From assembly GCA_965277425.1 (NCBI GenBank), contig CBDICR010000006.1, positions 682,001-746,000 on the forward strand: 64,000 nt of DNA, written 5' to 3'. The stretch is from Poindextera sp965277425. GTDB lineage: Bacteria > Pseudomonadota > Alphaproteobacteria > Caulobacterales > Caulobacteraceae. How positions within the stretch are numbered: the stretch's first letter is position 1; each line of letters begins with the position of its first letter. A model generated the notes under the pieces. That model saw only the letters and a list, made by a program, of their open reading frames with translations, was not told the DNA's origin and did no database searches. Shown here piece by piece: positions 17,196-25,230 of this stretch. The translations under genes and the position numbers were made by a program.

Positions 17196-18221
17196 ATGAA
17201 CAAAGCCCGACCCGGCCCACTCAACCTGATTACCGACGTGCCCGGACTGAAGGTCGGTCAGGCCGAGGACGCGGCTGTGCGCACCGGGGTCAGCGTCATC
17301 CTGCCCGACCAGCCGGCCGTGGCCGCCTGCGACGTGCGCGGCGGCGGGCCCGGCACGCGGGAAACCGACGCGCTCGCCCCGGAAAACCTGGTCGAGGCCA
17401 TTCACGCCATCGTGCTCAGCGGCGGTTCGGTCTATGGGCTGGCGGCGGCCGACGGGGTGACCGCCGAGCTCGGCCGGCGCGGCGTCGGCTATGCCTTTGC
17501 GCCGTCGTCGCCGGCGCCGCCGGCCCCGGTCACGCCGGCGGCGATCCTCTACGACTTGGGCAATGGCGGCGACAAGGCCTGGGGCCTGGATCCGCCCTAT
17601 CGCCGCCTAGGCCTGGCCGCCCTGGAGGCCGCGTCTGCGACCTTCGCGCTGGGTACGGCAGGGGCGGGGTTCGGCGCCATGGCCGGGCGGCTGAAGGGCG
17701 GCCTCGGCTCCGCCTCCATCGTCACGACCGATGGAATCGTGGTCGGGGCCATTGCGGCGGTGAACAGCTTCGGCGCCGTCACCGCGCCGGGCGGGCGCAG
17801 TTTCTGGGCCGCGCCGTTCGAGATCGACGCGGAGTTCGGCGGCCTTGGATCTGCCGGCCTTTTCGCCGCCGCCGACGACTGGGGCGACGCCAAGGCCAAC
17901 CCGGCCGCGCGCCAGAACACCACCATCGCCTGTGTGGCGACCAATGTCGCGCTGACCCCCGCCCAGGCCAAGCGCATCGCCATCATGGCCCAGGACGGCC
18001 TGGCGCGAGCCATCCGCCCGGCCCACGCTCCGTTCGACGGCGATGTGGTCTTCGCGCTTTCCACCGCCCAACAGCCGCTGGCCGAGCCGAAGGACCACAT
18101 GCTGGCCCGCATCGGCGCCCTGGCCGCCGACTGCCTCGCCCGCGCCATAGCCCGCGGCGTCTATGAGGCGACGCCGTGGGACGCGGCGGGTCCTTCCTGC
18201 TGGCGGAATTTGCAAAACTAG
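17196..18221 (+). CDS. P1 family (DmpA/S58) peptidase
   Basis: 341 residues. ATG 17196 is chosen because homology starts at once with NLITDVPGLKVGQAED; longer open frame upstream overlaps the Fur-box region. The family blocks are ACDVRGGGPGTRETD, VLSGGSVYGLAAADG, AGFGAMAGRLKGGLGSASI and VVGAIAAVNSFG. P1 peptidases are N-terminal-nucleophile enzymes that self-cleave before a Ser/Thr; the candidate is the Ser in KGGLGSAS (about residue 173). Activity as an aminopeptidase or amidase is inferred from family. No signal peptide is seen. Confidence 0.88.
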   Translation: MNKARPGPLNLITDVPGLKVGQAEDAAVRTGVSVILPDQPAVAACDVRGGGPGTRETDALAPENLVEAIHAIVLSGGSVYGLAAADGVTAELGRRGVGYAFAPSSPAPPAPVTPAAILYDLGNGGDKAWGLDPPYRRLGLAALEAASATFALGTAGAGFGAMAGRLKGGLGSASIVTTDGIVVGAIAAVNSFGAVTAPGGRSFWAAPFEIDAEFGGLGSAGLFAAADDWGDAKANPAARQNTTIACVATNVALTPAQAKRIAIMAQDGLARAIRPAHAPFDGDVVFALSTAQQPLAEPKDHMLARIGALAADCLARAIARGVYEATPWDAAGPSCWRNLQN

Positions 18222-18304
18222 TCCCACGCGGGATCGCGGGCGCTTTTATAGTCGCACCACACGACCGGCGGGGCTCGGTCGATCAACAGGCTGGGAGGGC
18301 GAAC

Positions 18305-19852
18305 ATGAGGGTGTTGGAAAGATTGGCGGCCTTGGTTTGTGGGCTGGGCTTGGCTTCGGCCGCCCTGGCGCAGCCGGCGCCGGACCAGGTCCGCATCCAC
18401 GACGGCATGCTGAAAGGCGTCGTCGACGACGGCGTCGCCAGCTTCAAGAACATCCCCTTCGCCGCGCCGCCGGTCGGAGACCTGCGCTGGCGCGCGCCGC
18501 AACCCCCCGCGCCCTGGTCCGGCGTGCGCCCGGCGGACGACTACGGTCCGGCCTGCATGCAGATGAGCGGCGCCACGCCTGTCCCGCCCAAGGTGCCGCA
18601 GAGCGAAGACTGCCTCACCGTCAACGTCTTCACCCCGGCCGATCATGCCGGCGCCAAACGGCCGGTCATGGTCTGGATCTACGGCGGCGCCTTCATCCAG
18701 GGCGCCGGCCGGCTCTATGACGGCAGCCACTTCGCCAAGGACGGGGTGGTCCTTGTGACCTTCAACTACCGGCTTGGCCGGCTTGGTTTCTTCACGCACC
18801 CGGCGCTGACGCGGACCAGCCGCGACGGCTCCCTGGCCGACTTCGGGCTCATGGACCAGATCACCGTGCTGAAATGGGTCCGCGACAACATCGCCGCGTT
18901 CGGCGGCGACCCGGCGAACGTCACCATCTTCGGGGAGTCGGCGGGCGGCGTCTCGGTGAACGATCTGATGGTGGCGCCCAAGGCGCGGGGCCTGTTCGCC
19001 AAGGCGGCGTCGGAGTCGGGGTTTGGGCGCGGCTCGTCGCGGCGCGCCGCGGCGGCGGAGCCGGGCGACGTCGACTTCATCCGCTCACTCGGCGTCACCG
19101 GCGACGACGCGGCCGCGGCGGCGGCCATGCGGGCCCTGCCGGCGGCGGCCCTGTCCAAGCCGGTCAGCAGCCTCCAGGATCCCGGCATTCCCAAGCCGGT
19201 CCTCGACGGCGTTGTCCTGACCGAGTCGCCGGTGGAAGGCTTCGCCAAGGGCGACGAGGCGCCCGTCCCCTACCTGCTCGGCGGCAACAGCGACGAGGCG
19301 AGCCTCTTTCCCCAGACAACGGTGCATCCGGACGTCACCCTCGACGCTCTCGGCGCGGACCGCGGCAAGGTGATGGCGATGTTTGGCGCTGGCGATCCCG
19401 TCAAGGCCGCCGCCGGCTATGTGACCTTCTCGCGGGTCATCGAGCCCACCCGCTATCTCGCCCGGCTGCACACCAAGCATGGCCAGCCGACCTACGTCTA
19501 TTATTTCTCGTATCTGCCGGCGTCGATGCGCGCGACCTCGCTCGGCGTCCGCCACGGCGGCGAGATCGCCTATGTGTTCCAAAACCTGCGGAACGAGCCC
19601 CGCGACCGTGGCGCGCTGCACATCCCGGCCGCCACGCCGGAAGACCAGGCCTTCAGCGCGGCCGTGCACGCCTATTGGGTCGCCTTCGCCAAGACCGGCG
19701 ATCCCGACAGCGCCGGCGGCGTCGCCTGGCCCATGGCGGAGCCCGGCGACAACGTGCTCGAATTCGGCTCGGACGGGATCGTGGCGCACCCGAACTTCGA
19801 CAAGGCGAAGCTCGACCTGCTGGCCGGGCGGGCCGGCGCGGACGCGCGCTAG
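18305..19852 (+). CDS. Secreted type B carboxylesterase
   Basis: 515 residues from ATG 18305, preceded by GGGAGGG. Residues 1-22 are a signal peptide ending ALAQ. The type B esterase features are ASFKNIPFAAPPVGDLRW, SEDCLTVNVFTP, the oxyanion stretch WIYGGAF, the nucleophile S212 in FGESAGGVSV, and the late His in VRHGGEIAYVF. It should hydrolyse ester bonds in the periplasm or outside; the substrate is unknown. It begins 83 bp after the peptidase gene on the same strand. Confidence 0.92.
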   Translation: MRVLERLAALVCGLGLASAALAQPAPDQVRIHDGMLKGVVDDGVASFKNIPFAAPPVGDLRWRAPQPPAPWSGVRPADDYGPACMQMSGATPVPPKVPQSEDCLTVNVFTPADHAGAKRPVMVWIYGGAFIQGAGRLYDGSHFAKDGVVLVTFNYRLGRLGFFTHPALTRTSRDGSLADFGLMDQITVLKWVRDNIAAFGGDPANVTIFGESAGGVSVNDLMVAPKARGLFAKAASESGFGRGSSRRAAAAEPGDVDFIRSLGVTGDDAAAAAAMRALPAAALSKPVSSLQDPGIPKPVLDGVVLTESPVEGFAKGDEAPVPYLLGGNSDEASLFPQTTVHPDVTLDALGADRGKVMAMFGAGDPVKAAAGYVTFSRVIEPTRYLARLHTKHGQPTYVYYFSYLPASMRATSLGVRHGGEIAYVFQNLRNEPRDRGALHIPAATPEDQAFSAAVHAYWVAFAKTGDPDSAGGVAWPMAEPGDNVLEFGSDGIVAHPNFDKAKLDLLAGRAGADAR

Positions 19853-19969
19853 ATTCGGCGACTGCGGCCGACGCCCCGGGTCCTGAACGCTCGCCTTGGC
19901 GGCGGGCGTTTGGGACGCTTGCTCGCCGTGCTAGTCAGAGCCGGCTGAGATCTCGGGGAGGTTCGGGGC

Positions 19970-21175
19970 ATGAGGGGGATTGGACGCGGCGTCCTGGTCG
20001 CGGCGCTCGCCGTGGCGGGCGCGGCCCTGGCGGCGCCGGCGGGCGTACCCGTCGCGGTCTATTGGGTCAGCGCCCAGACCTCGACCGGCGCGATCGCCGC
20101 GATGATGGGCGCGGACGGCCGGCCCTCGCGCCAAGCCATCATCGCCATGGCCATGGGCGGCGGGGTCGGGCCCGACGCGGTCCAGCACAGCCTTCACCTA
20201 CAGCTCGGGTCGCAGCGCCAGCCGGGCGCCGCGCCCTTCGCCGAGCACGATCCGCCGCGGGGCCTCGGCGTCGGCCCCAGCCTGCCGCTGGTGACGTCGG
20301 AAGCGCCGCCGGGCGGGGCGGCGCAGGACGAGACGCCGCGACCGCCGCCGCAGTTTCAACGTCCGAACGGCCGGCTGCTGATCTACTGGGGCTGCGCAGA
20401 GCACGCCGGACCTGGCCAGCCGGCAGTGCTCGACCTGGCCAAGCTCGCCGCCGACCCGCAAAGCCTGGCCGCCATGATGCGGGGACTGGCGCCGACGCCG
20501 ATGCAGGCCCTCTCGCCCCGTCGTTTCTCGACCTATGGCGAATGGCCGAACGCGCAGTCGGGCGCGCCCGTGCCGGCGACCGGCTCGCTGGTCGGCGATC
20601 ACACGGTCAAGAGCGACTATGCGCCGGACATCCGTTTCAGCCTTTCGCCCGACCAGGATTTTATGGGTCCGCTGCGGCTGACCGGCAATACGCGCCTGCC
20701 GTCCGGCGCGGTGCGGCTCGCCTGGACGACGGTTCCGACCGCGCTCGGCTATTTCGCCGCGGTGATCGGCGCCGGAAGCGGCCAGGGCGGCGACACCCTG
20801 GTGGTGTGGACCTCGGCCAATACCCAGACGCTGGTCTTCGCCCTGGCCGACTACTTGTCGCCGGACGAGACGCGCCGCCTGGTCGCCGAGGGCCGTATGA
20901 TAGGTCCGCAGACCAGCGATTGCGCCGTACCCGCCGAGGTGGCGCAACAGACGCACGGCCTGGTCTCGCTGGCGGCCTATGGCGACGAGGCCAACTTCGC
21001 TTCTTCGCCGCGCAGCCCGCGCCCGGCCTGGACGGTCAAGGTGCGCTACCGCTCCACCACCAGCGCCCTGCTCGGCCAGCCCGACCCGATGTCCGGCCGT
21101 GGCGGTCAGGGCCAGCCGCCACAAGACCGCGGCGCCGGCGGCTTGCTGCATGGCCTGGGCGGCTTCCCGCCCTAA
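19970..21175 (+). CDS. Secreted orphan protein of unknown function
   Basis: 401 residues from ATG 19970. A signal peptide spans about 1-22 (VLVAALAVAGAALAAPA). The mature protein opens VPVAVYWVSAQTSTG, has a Pro-rich middle (about 85-130), and a C-terminal half with beta-type segments such as LPSGAVRLAWTTVPTALGYF and DTLVVWTSANTQTLVF. The far C-terminus is Gly/Pro/Gln-rich and probably disordered. I recognise no catalytic motif. It may be a beta-sandwich envelope protein, but that is a guess. Confidence 0.72.
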   Translation: MRGIGRGVLVAALAVAGAALAAPAGVPVAVYWVSAQTSTGAIAAMMGADGRPSRQAIIAMAMGGGVGPDAVQHSLHLQLGSQRQPGAAPFAEHDPPRGLGVGPSLPLVTSEAPPGGAAQDETPRPPPQFQRPNGRLLIYWGCAEHAGPGQPAVLDLAKLAADPQSLAAMMRGLAPTPMQALSPRRFSTYGEWPNAQSGAPVPATGSLVGDHTVKSDYAPDIRFSLSPDQDFMGPLRLTGNTRLPSGAVRLAWTTVPTALGYFAAVIGAGSGQGGDTLVVWTSANTQTLVFALADYLSPDETRRLVAEGRMIGPQTSDCAVPAEVAQQTHGLVSLAAYGDEANFASSPRSPRPAWTVKVRYRSTTSALLGQPDPMSGRGGQGQPPQDRGAGGLLHGLGGFPP

Positions 21176-21201
21176 AGAACCGACGCGATCGATGCCGCGA
21201 T

Positions 21202-21223
21202 CGATGCGCGCGCTTGCGCATCG
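21202..21223. terminator. Hairpin after the secreted orphan (possible terminator)
   Basis: CGATGCGC and GCGCATCG form an exact 8-bp stem around the loop GCGCTT, 27 nt after the gene stop and just before the tRNA. There is no T-tract, so factor-independent termination is uncertain. Confidence 0.4.
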
Positions 21224-21268
21224 CGCCGCCCGCGACTAGGTTCCGCGCCTTCGCTGAAAGGCCTGTGC

Positions 21269-21345
21269 GCGCCCGTAGCTCAGCTGGATAGAGCACCAGA
21301 CTACGAATCTGGGGGTCGGGCGTTCGAATCGCTCCGGGCGCGCCA
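21269..21345 (+). tRNA. tRNA-Arg (anticodon ACG)
   Basis: 77 nt including an encoded CCA (21343-21345). The acceptor stem GCGCCCG (21269-21275) pairs exactly with CGGGCGC (21335-21341), discriminator G. The D arm contains TAGCTCAGCTGGATAGAGC. The anticodon arm is CCAGA-CTACGAA-TCTGG, giving anticodon ACG, which decodes CGN arginine codons after A34-to-inosine editing. The T loop is GTTCGAATC. Confidence 0.98.
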
Positions 21346-21588
21346 GTCTTTCCCAGAAAAGTCAGTGGTCCATTATAGAGCGGGCCTTGTTCCACCTGTC
21401 CCATCGAGACGGGTTTCGGTGTGAACATCGGGAGCGAAAAATCGCCGTGCCCACGCCGCACCCTCGCAGAACACATCAGCACGCGGAACAGGCTGGCGTA
21501 GCCAACCGAAGTCTGCTGCGACGCGTTGTTGCTTTTCGGCGATGCGCTATGAAAAGGGCGGTCGGGGGACTCACTCCAGGAGCATGAA

Positions 21589-21735
21589 ATGAGAACACTT
21601 CTCGCCTTTGTGGCCGCCGCCACGCTCGTCGGCGCGATCGCCTCGCCGGCCAGCGCGCAGCCATGGCGTCACCATCACCACTGGTGGCGCCACCACCATT
21701 GCGGCTGGCGTCACCATCATCGCGTCTGCTGGTAG
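21589..21735 (+). CDS. Small secreted His-rich protein (copy 1)
   Basis: 48 residues with an AGGAG site 7 nt before ATG 21589. Residues 1-23 form a signal peptide (LLAFVAAATLVGAIASPASA) with cleavage after ASA. The mature peptide of about 25 residues is QPWRHHHHWWRHHH followed by CGWRHHHRVCW: ten His, four Trp and two Cys. Such composition suggests metal (Cu, Ni or Zn) binding in the periplasm, but this is inference. A sister gene with the same design lies at 62658-62798. It stands alone after tRNA-Arg. Confidence 0.75.
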   Translation: MRTLLAFVAAATLVGAIASPASAQPWRHHHHWWRHHHCGWRHHHRVCW

Positions 21736-21841
21736 CCGCCGCGCCGCCAGATCGATCCTTAAGCCTCCGCTCATGCCGCCATGATGGGCTTGAACGGAGG
21801 CGCCGGGCGCGCTGCAGGCGCGCTCCTCAGAGATCGAAGAC

Positions 21842-21866
21842 GAGGCCCTGCGTCAGCGGCAGGGCC
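21842..21866. terminator. Strong hairpin between convergent genes (possible terminator)
   Basis: AGGCCCTGC (21842-21850) and GCAGGGCCT (21858-21866) form a perfect 9-bp stem with a 7-nt loop. It lies between the His-rich gene and the convergent CFA-like gene and could end either transcript, although the T-tract on both sides is poor. Confidence 0.4.
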
Positions 21867-21914
21867 TTGCCGTAGTTCACCCCACTGGTCGAGCGACGCC
21901 TATAGGCCCGGCGA

Positions 21915-22940
21915 TCAGGCCCCGGCCGCCCTCAGGCGATAGTGGCTGACACCCCAGTGGAAGCCGCCGGCGTGGCCGAACAGGCCGGCGGTGGCCAGGA
22001 AGAACAGCCGCCAGCGCCGGCCCCAGAGCTTGGCTTGCGGCCCGTAGACCTCGCGCAGCACTTCGCCGATCTCGTCGGCGTTGCGGTCGTAGTTGGCCAG
22101 CCAGTCGTCGGCGGTGCGCGCATAGTGGGTCCCGCTCCAGCGCCAATCGTCCTCCAGCTCGAACAGGTCTTCGAATTGGCGGATCAGGCCATGGCTGGGC
22201 ATGATGCCGCCGGTGAAGAAGTGCTGGGCGATCCAGTCGCTGGGGTCGGCGGCGTCGAACCGGTACGAGGCCGAGCGGTGGCTGAACACGTGCAGGAAGA
22301 GCCGGCCGTCGGGCTTCAGCCAGCCGCGGACCCTGCCGAGCAGCTTGCCCCAGTTGGTCATGTGCTCGAACATCTCCACCGACACGACCCGGTCGAAACC
22401 GCGGTCGGTCGCAAAGTCGTTCATGTCGGCGGTCACCACCTGGAGATTGCTCAGGCCGAGCGCCCGCGCCCGGTTCTCGATGAAGGCGCGCTGGGGCGCG
22501 GAGTTGGAGACGCTGAGGATGCGGGAATTGGGCAGGGCCTCGGCCATCCAAAGGCTGAGCGAACCCCAGCCGCAGCCCAGTTCGAGGATGTCCTGGCCGT
22601 CCTTCAGGTCGGCATGCGCGCAGGTTTCCGCCAGCGCCATGATCTCGGCCTGGGCCAGGGTTTCGCGGCCGGTCGGGTAGAGGCAGGAGGAATATTTCAG
22701 CCGCGGGCCCAGGATGCGCTCGAAGAAGGCGGGCGGCAGCTCGTAATGCTGGTCGTTGGCGGCCTGGACGTCGAGCGCGATCGGGCCCTCGGCCATTTCG
22801 CGGGCGAAGACCTCGTCGCCGGGGCTGCGCGAAAGGTCGCGCCGGGCGCCGTCGACCAGAAAGCGCACCGCGGCGCGGCGCACCGGGTCGGGCAAGGGCG
22901 CGCCTTCGAAAGCGTTGATGGCGAGGACTAGGGCGCTCAT
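21915..22940 (-). CDS. Cyclopropane-fatty-acid-synthase-like SAM methyltransferase
   Basis: 341 residues; ATG 22938-22940 overlaps the DUF1295 stop by 4 nt (ATGA). Motifs are NDQHYELPPAFFERILG, KYSSCLYPTGRETLAQAE, the SAM site ILELGCGWGSLSLWMAEA, and VSVEMFEHMTNW, which match the CFA synthase superfamily, though the protein is shorter than the ~380-400 residue E. coli enzyme. Relatives next to ChrR/RpoE modules act on membrane lipid acyl chains in photo-oxidative stress; the exact modification here is not known. It is the last gene of the five-gene stress locus. Confidence 0.9.
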   Translation of the reverse strand: MSALVLAINAFEGAPLPDPVRRAAVRFLVDGARRDLSRSPGDEVFAREMAEGPIALDVQAANDQHYELPPAFFERILGPRLKYSSCLYPTGRETLAQAEIMALAETCAHADLKDGQDILELGCGWGSLSLWMAEALPNSRILSVSNSAPQRAFIENRARALGLSNLQVVTADMNDFATDRGFDRVVSVEMFEHMTNWGKLLGRVRGWLKPDGRLFLHVFSHRSASYRFDAADPSDWIAQHFFTGGIMPSHGLIRQFEDLFELEDDWRWSGTHYARTADDWLANYDRNADEIGEVLREVYGPQAKLWGRRWRLFFLATAGLFGHAGGFHWGVSHYRLRAAGA

Positions 22941-23737
22941 TGCGGGCTCTCCTTGGGCGGAAATGGGATGAACAGGCTGACGCGGGCCTGGTAGCGGCGG
23001 TAGGCGTCGCCCTTGGACCGCAGCATGGCGGCCTCGAGCGGCGGGATGCCGGTGCCGACCCGAAGCACGGCGAACATGATGATGGGCGCGATCAGCGAGG
23101 CCCAGCTCCAGGGCGCCGAAAGCCGGATGGCGATGACCGGATAGGCCAGCCAGCCGAGCCATTCGAAGAAATAGTTCGGATGCCGCGACCAGGACCAGAG
23201 CCCGGTGTCGCAGACCGCGCCCTTGGCCGGCCGGCCGGCCTTGAACCGCTTCATCTGGCCGTCGGCGAGGGTTTCGCCGAGGATGGCGACGGCCAGCATC
23301 GACGCCCCGACCATGTCGGCGACGCGAAGGCCCGGCTCTGGGTTGCGCGCCGCCAGCAGCACCGAGATGCCGAGCAGGGCGCTCGCCGGCGCCTGGGTGA
23401 GCAGAAAGCCGAACATCCGGCGCTGGAAGGCCGCGCCCCAGTCGCGACGAAACTCGACATAGCGGACGTCTTCCGGGCCGCGCGCCACCCTCAGCATGAC
23501 GTAGGAGCCAAGCCGGAGCGCCCAGATGGCGATCAGGGTTGCGACCAGCGCCTGGCGCCAGTCTGGCGCGCTCGCCCCGCCGAAGGGGACCAATGCGGCC
23601 AGCGCGCAGGTCGCGCCGGTGCCGTAGGTCCAGAACACGTCGGTCCAGCCGCCGTTCCGGACGGCGCGCTGATAGGTCCAGCCGGCGATCATCACGACCG
23701 TCATGGCGACCAGAACCGCGAGAACGAGGATAACCAC
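22937..23737 (-). CDS. DUF1295 membrane protein (steroid 5-alpha-reductase-like)
   Basis: 266 residues with about six membrane helices starting MVILVLAVLVAMTVVMIAGW. The DUF1295 signatures are NGGWTDVFWTYGTG, the basic loop RYVEFRRDWGAAFQRRMF, and the C-terminal CDTGLWSWSRHPNYFFEWLGW, which resembles the NADPH-binding end of steroid reductases and ICMT enzymes. Coupled by a 4-nt overlap to the CFA-like gene, a pairing known from RpoE/ChrR regulons. A lipid-modifying redox role is inferred. Confidence 0.9.
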   Translation of the reverse strand: MVILVLAVLVAMTVVMIAGWTYQRAVRNGGWTDVFWTYGTGATCALAALVPFGGASAPDWRQALVATLIAIWALRLGSYVMLRVARGPEDVRYVEFRRDWGAAFQRRMFGFLLTQAPASALLGISVLLAARNPEPGLRVADMVGASMLAVAILGETLADGQMKRFKAGRPAKGAVCDTGLWSWSRHPNYFFEWLGWLAYPVIAIRLSAPWSWASLIAPIIMFAVLRVGTGIPPLEAAMLRSKGDAYRRYQARVSLFIPFPPKESPQ

Positions 23738-23806
23738 CGGCCGAACGTCCCTTCGAGCTTACGGAAGAGATACGCCCGGCCGGCGGGTTTGGATGACTGC
23801 GGCGCG

Positions 23807-24469
23807 TCAGGCCAGACGGCGGTAGTCGAGATAGGACCCGTCGGGGGCCTTGCCGCGCAGCGCCACCCAGACCCCGTTGGCGTCGTACCAGTCGACGATG
23901 TCGGCATCACCGGTCAGACCGTATCGCGTCGTTGGAACCGGGCGCCCATCGGCCACCCGGATCATCTGGCCGATCTGGCGCGAGACGGCTTCACGCAGCG
24001 GCGCGCCGGTCTGCGGATTGAACAGCGGCCCCTCGAGGGCGCGCGGGTTCCAATGGGTCAGGGGCATGGCGGCGGCGGGCAGGGCGTGGGCGCCGGCCAT
24101 GGTCTTGACCAAGACGCCGCCCGGTCCGCGGATGGCCGAGACCTGATCCTGTTTCCCGTTGCTGACGGTGTGGCTTCGCAGCGCGGCGAACTGGCCGTCA
24201 CGCCAGATCTCGGTCGCCTGGTGGTGATATTTGAAGATCGGGACCGGGCCGAGGCTGACCACCATCACCGCATCGGTGGTCACGACCATAGTCTCCCCGC
24301 CGCCGCTGAACGCCAGGCGGTGTCGGCCGATATTGTGGTTGTCGCGCCAGATGGCGAAGGTCAGCCGACCGGTCGGCGGCGCCGATTGCGCCTGGGCCAT
24401 GGCCGCGCCCGTCGAGGCGAGGGTCGCGGCCACCAGGGTGCGCCGTGTCAGTTCGGCGGCTTGGTTCAT
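23807..24469 (-). CDS. DUF6134-like exported protein
   Basis: 220 residues from ATG 24467-24469, with GGGGGGAG upstream on the minus strand; an earlier TTG is less likely. The N-terminus RRTLVAATLASTGAAMAQA looks like a twin-arginine-type or Sec signal. The body, TFAIWRDNHNIGRHRLAFSG then IFKYHHQATEIWRDGQF and a final GSYLDYRRL, fits the DUF6134 group as I recall it. No enzymatic residues are recognised. It lies 74 bp after the ChrR-like gene and 69 bp before DUF1295, within the same transcriptional direction. Confidence 0.75.
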   Translation of the reverse strand: MNQAAELTRRTLVAATLASTGAAMAQAQSAPPTGRLTFAIWRDNHNIGRHRLAFSGGGETMVVTTDAVMVVSLGPVPIFKYHHQATEIWRDGQFAALRSHTVSNGKQDQVSAIRGPGGVLVKTMAGAHALPAAAMPLTHWNPRALEGPLFNPQTGAPLREAVSRQIGQMIRVADGRPVPTTRYGLTGDADIVDWYDANGVWVALRGKAPDGSYLDYRRLA

Positions 24470-24543
24470 CGCGTCGGCTCCCCCCAAAACCCATCCGTTT
24501 CCTCACGCGCGGCGCCGGAGGCTCTGACCGCGTGAAACCCGGC

Positions 24544-25230
24544 CTAACCCAGTTTGCGCCTGGCGGCGGGCGTCCAGGGAAAGCCGATCAGCTTCTGCAG
24601 GGCGCCGAAGACGCCGAGAAACCGCGGCGGCCCATAGGTCACGGCCAGCACGTAGCAGATGTCGCCCTCCTGGGCGGTGGGCGCGTGGGAAAAGCCGGGC
24701 TCGGCCACGGTGAGATCGCCGGGGCCGTACCAGGCATGGCCGTCATCATAGGCGCCGGTGACGATCAGGGTCAGCTCCTCGGCCGTATGGTCGTGTGTCG
24801 GCGTTCCATAGCCGGGCTCGATCCGCATCAGTTCGGCCTGGGCATGGCGGCTTTCACCCAGGATCAGCCGCCGAATGCCGAGGCCGCCAAGGCGCCAGTG
24901 ATCGACCTCCAGCGCCGCCAGCGCCGCCTCGCGCAACGGCGACGGCAGGGCGGCGACCTCGGCCGTGATCGAATCCCCGCGGCCGGCGGCTTCGGCGGCG
25001 CGTGCGTCGCGGGCGGCGGCGGCCTCGATGCGAGCCATGACATGGTCGAGCGCGTCCGGCGCCATGAGGGCGGGCGCCTCCTCGCCGAGGAAGCCGCCGC
25101 CAAGGGCGTCGGCCGGCCGCTCGACGAACCGGCTGTCGGTGCGCAGCGCCGCGGTGGTCCGAGCGATCAGATCGATCGCGGCGTTTCCCCGGCTCTGGCC
25201 GAACAGCTGTTGGAGGGAGGCATCGGTCAT
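24544..25230 (-). CDS. ChrR-like cupin anti-sigma protein lacking the zinc-knuckle ligands
   Basis: 228 residues; ATG 25228-25230 overlaps the sigma gene stop (ATGA). The C-terminal half is a complete ChrR cupin: TPTHDHTAEELTLIVTGAY, GPGDLTVAEPGFSHAP and CYVLAVTYGPPRFLG retain the metal-binding H-x-H, Glu and late His. The N-terminal anti-sigma domain aligns by its second half (ADALGGGFLGEEAPALM, DALDHVMARIE), but where ChrR carries His-x3-Cys-x2-Cys there is only RTTAALRTDSR, and the early His is missing. The sensor therefore looks intact while the classical zinc sigma-binding site is lost. Function as an anti-sigma is doubtful. Confidence 0.85.
   Translation of the reverse strand: MTDASLQQLFGQSRGNAAIDLIARTTAALRTDSRFVERPADALGGGFLGEEAPALMAPDALDHVMARIEAAAARDARAAEAAGRGDSITAEVAALPSPLREAALAALEVDHWRLGGLGIRRLILGESRHAQAELMRIEPGYGTPTHDHTAEELTLIVTGAYDDGHAWYGPGDLTVAEPGFSHAPTAQEGDICYVLAVTYGPPRFLGVFGALQKLIGFPWTPAARRKLG

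Noticed and set aside
21269..21345. tRNA-Arg as an attachment site for an integrated element
   Set aside because: No integrase, no duplicated tRNA 3' end and no phage-like genes are present downstream; the following genes are typical chromosomal ones.
21840..21914. A protein-like tail on the minus strand (NYGKALPLTQGLVFDL then stop) beyond the CFA-like gene
   Set aside because: Only about 25 codons, no recognised family, and it coincides with a strong hairpin; insufficient to call a relic.
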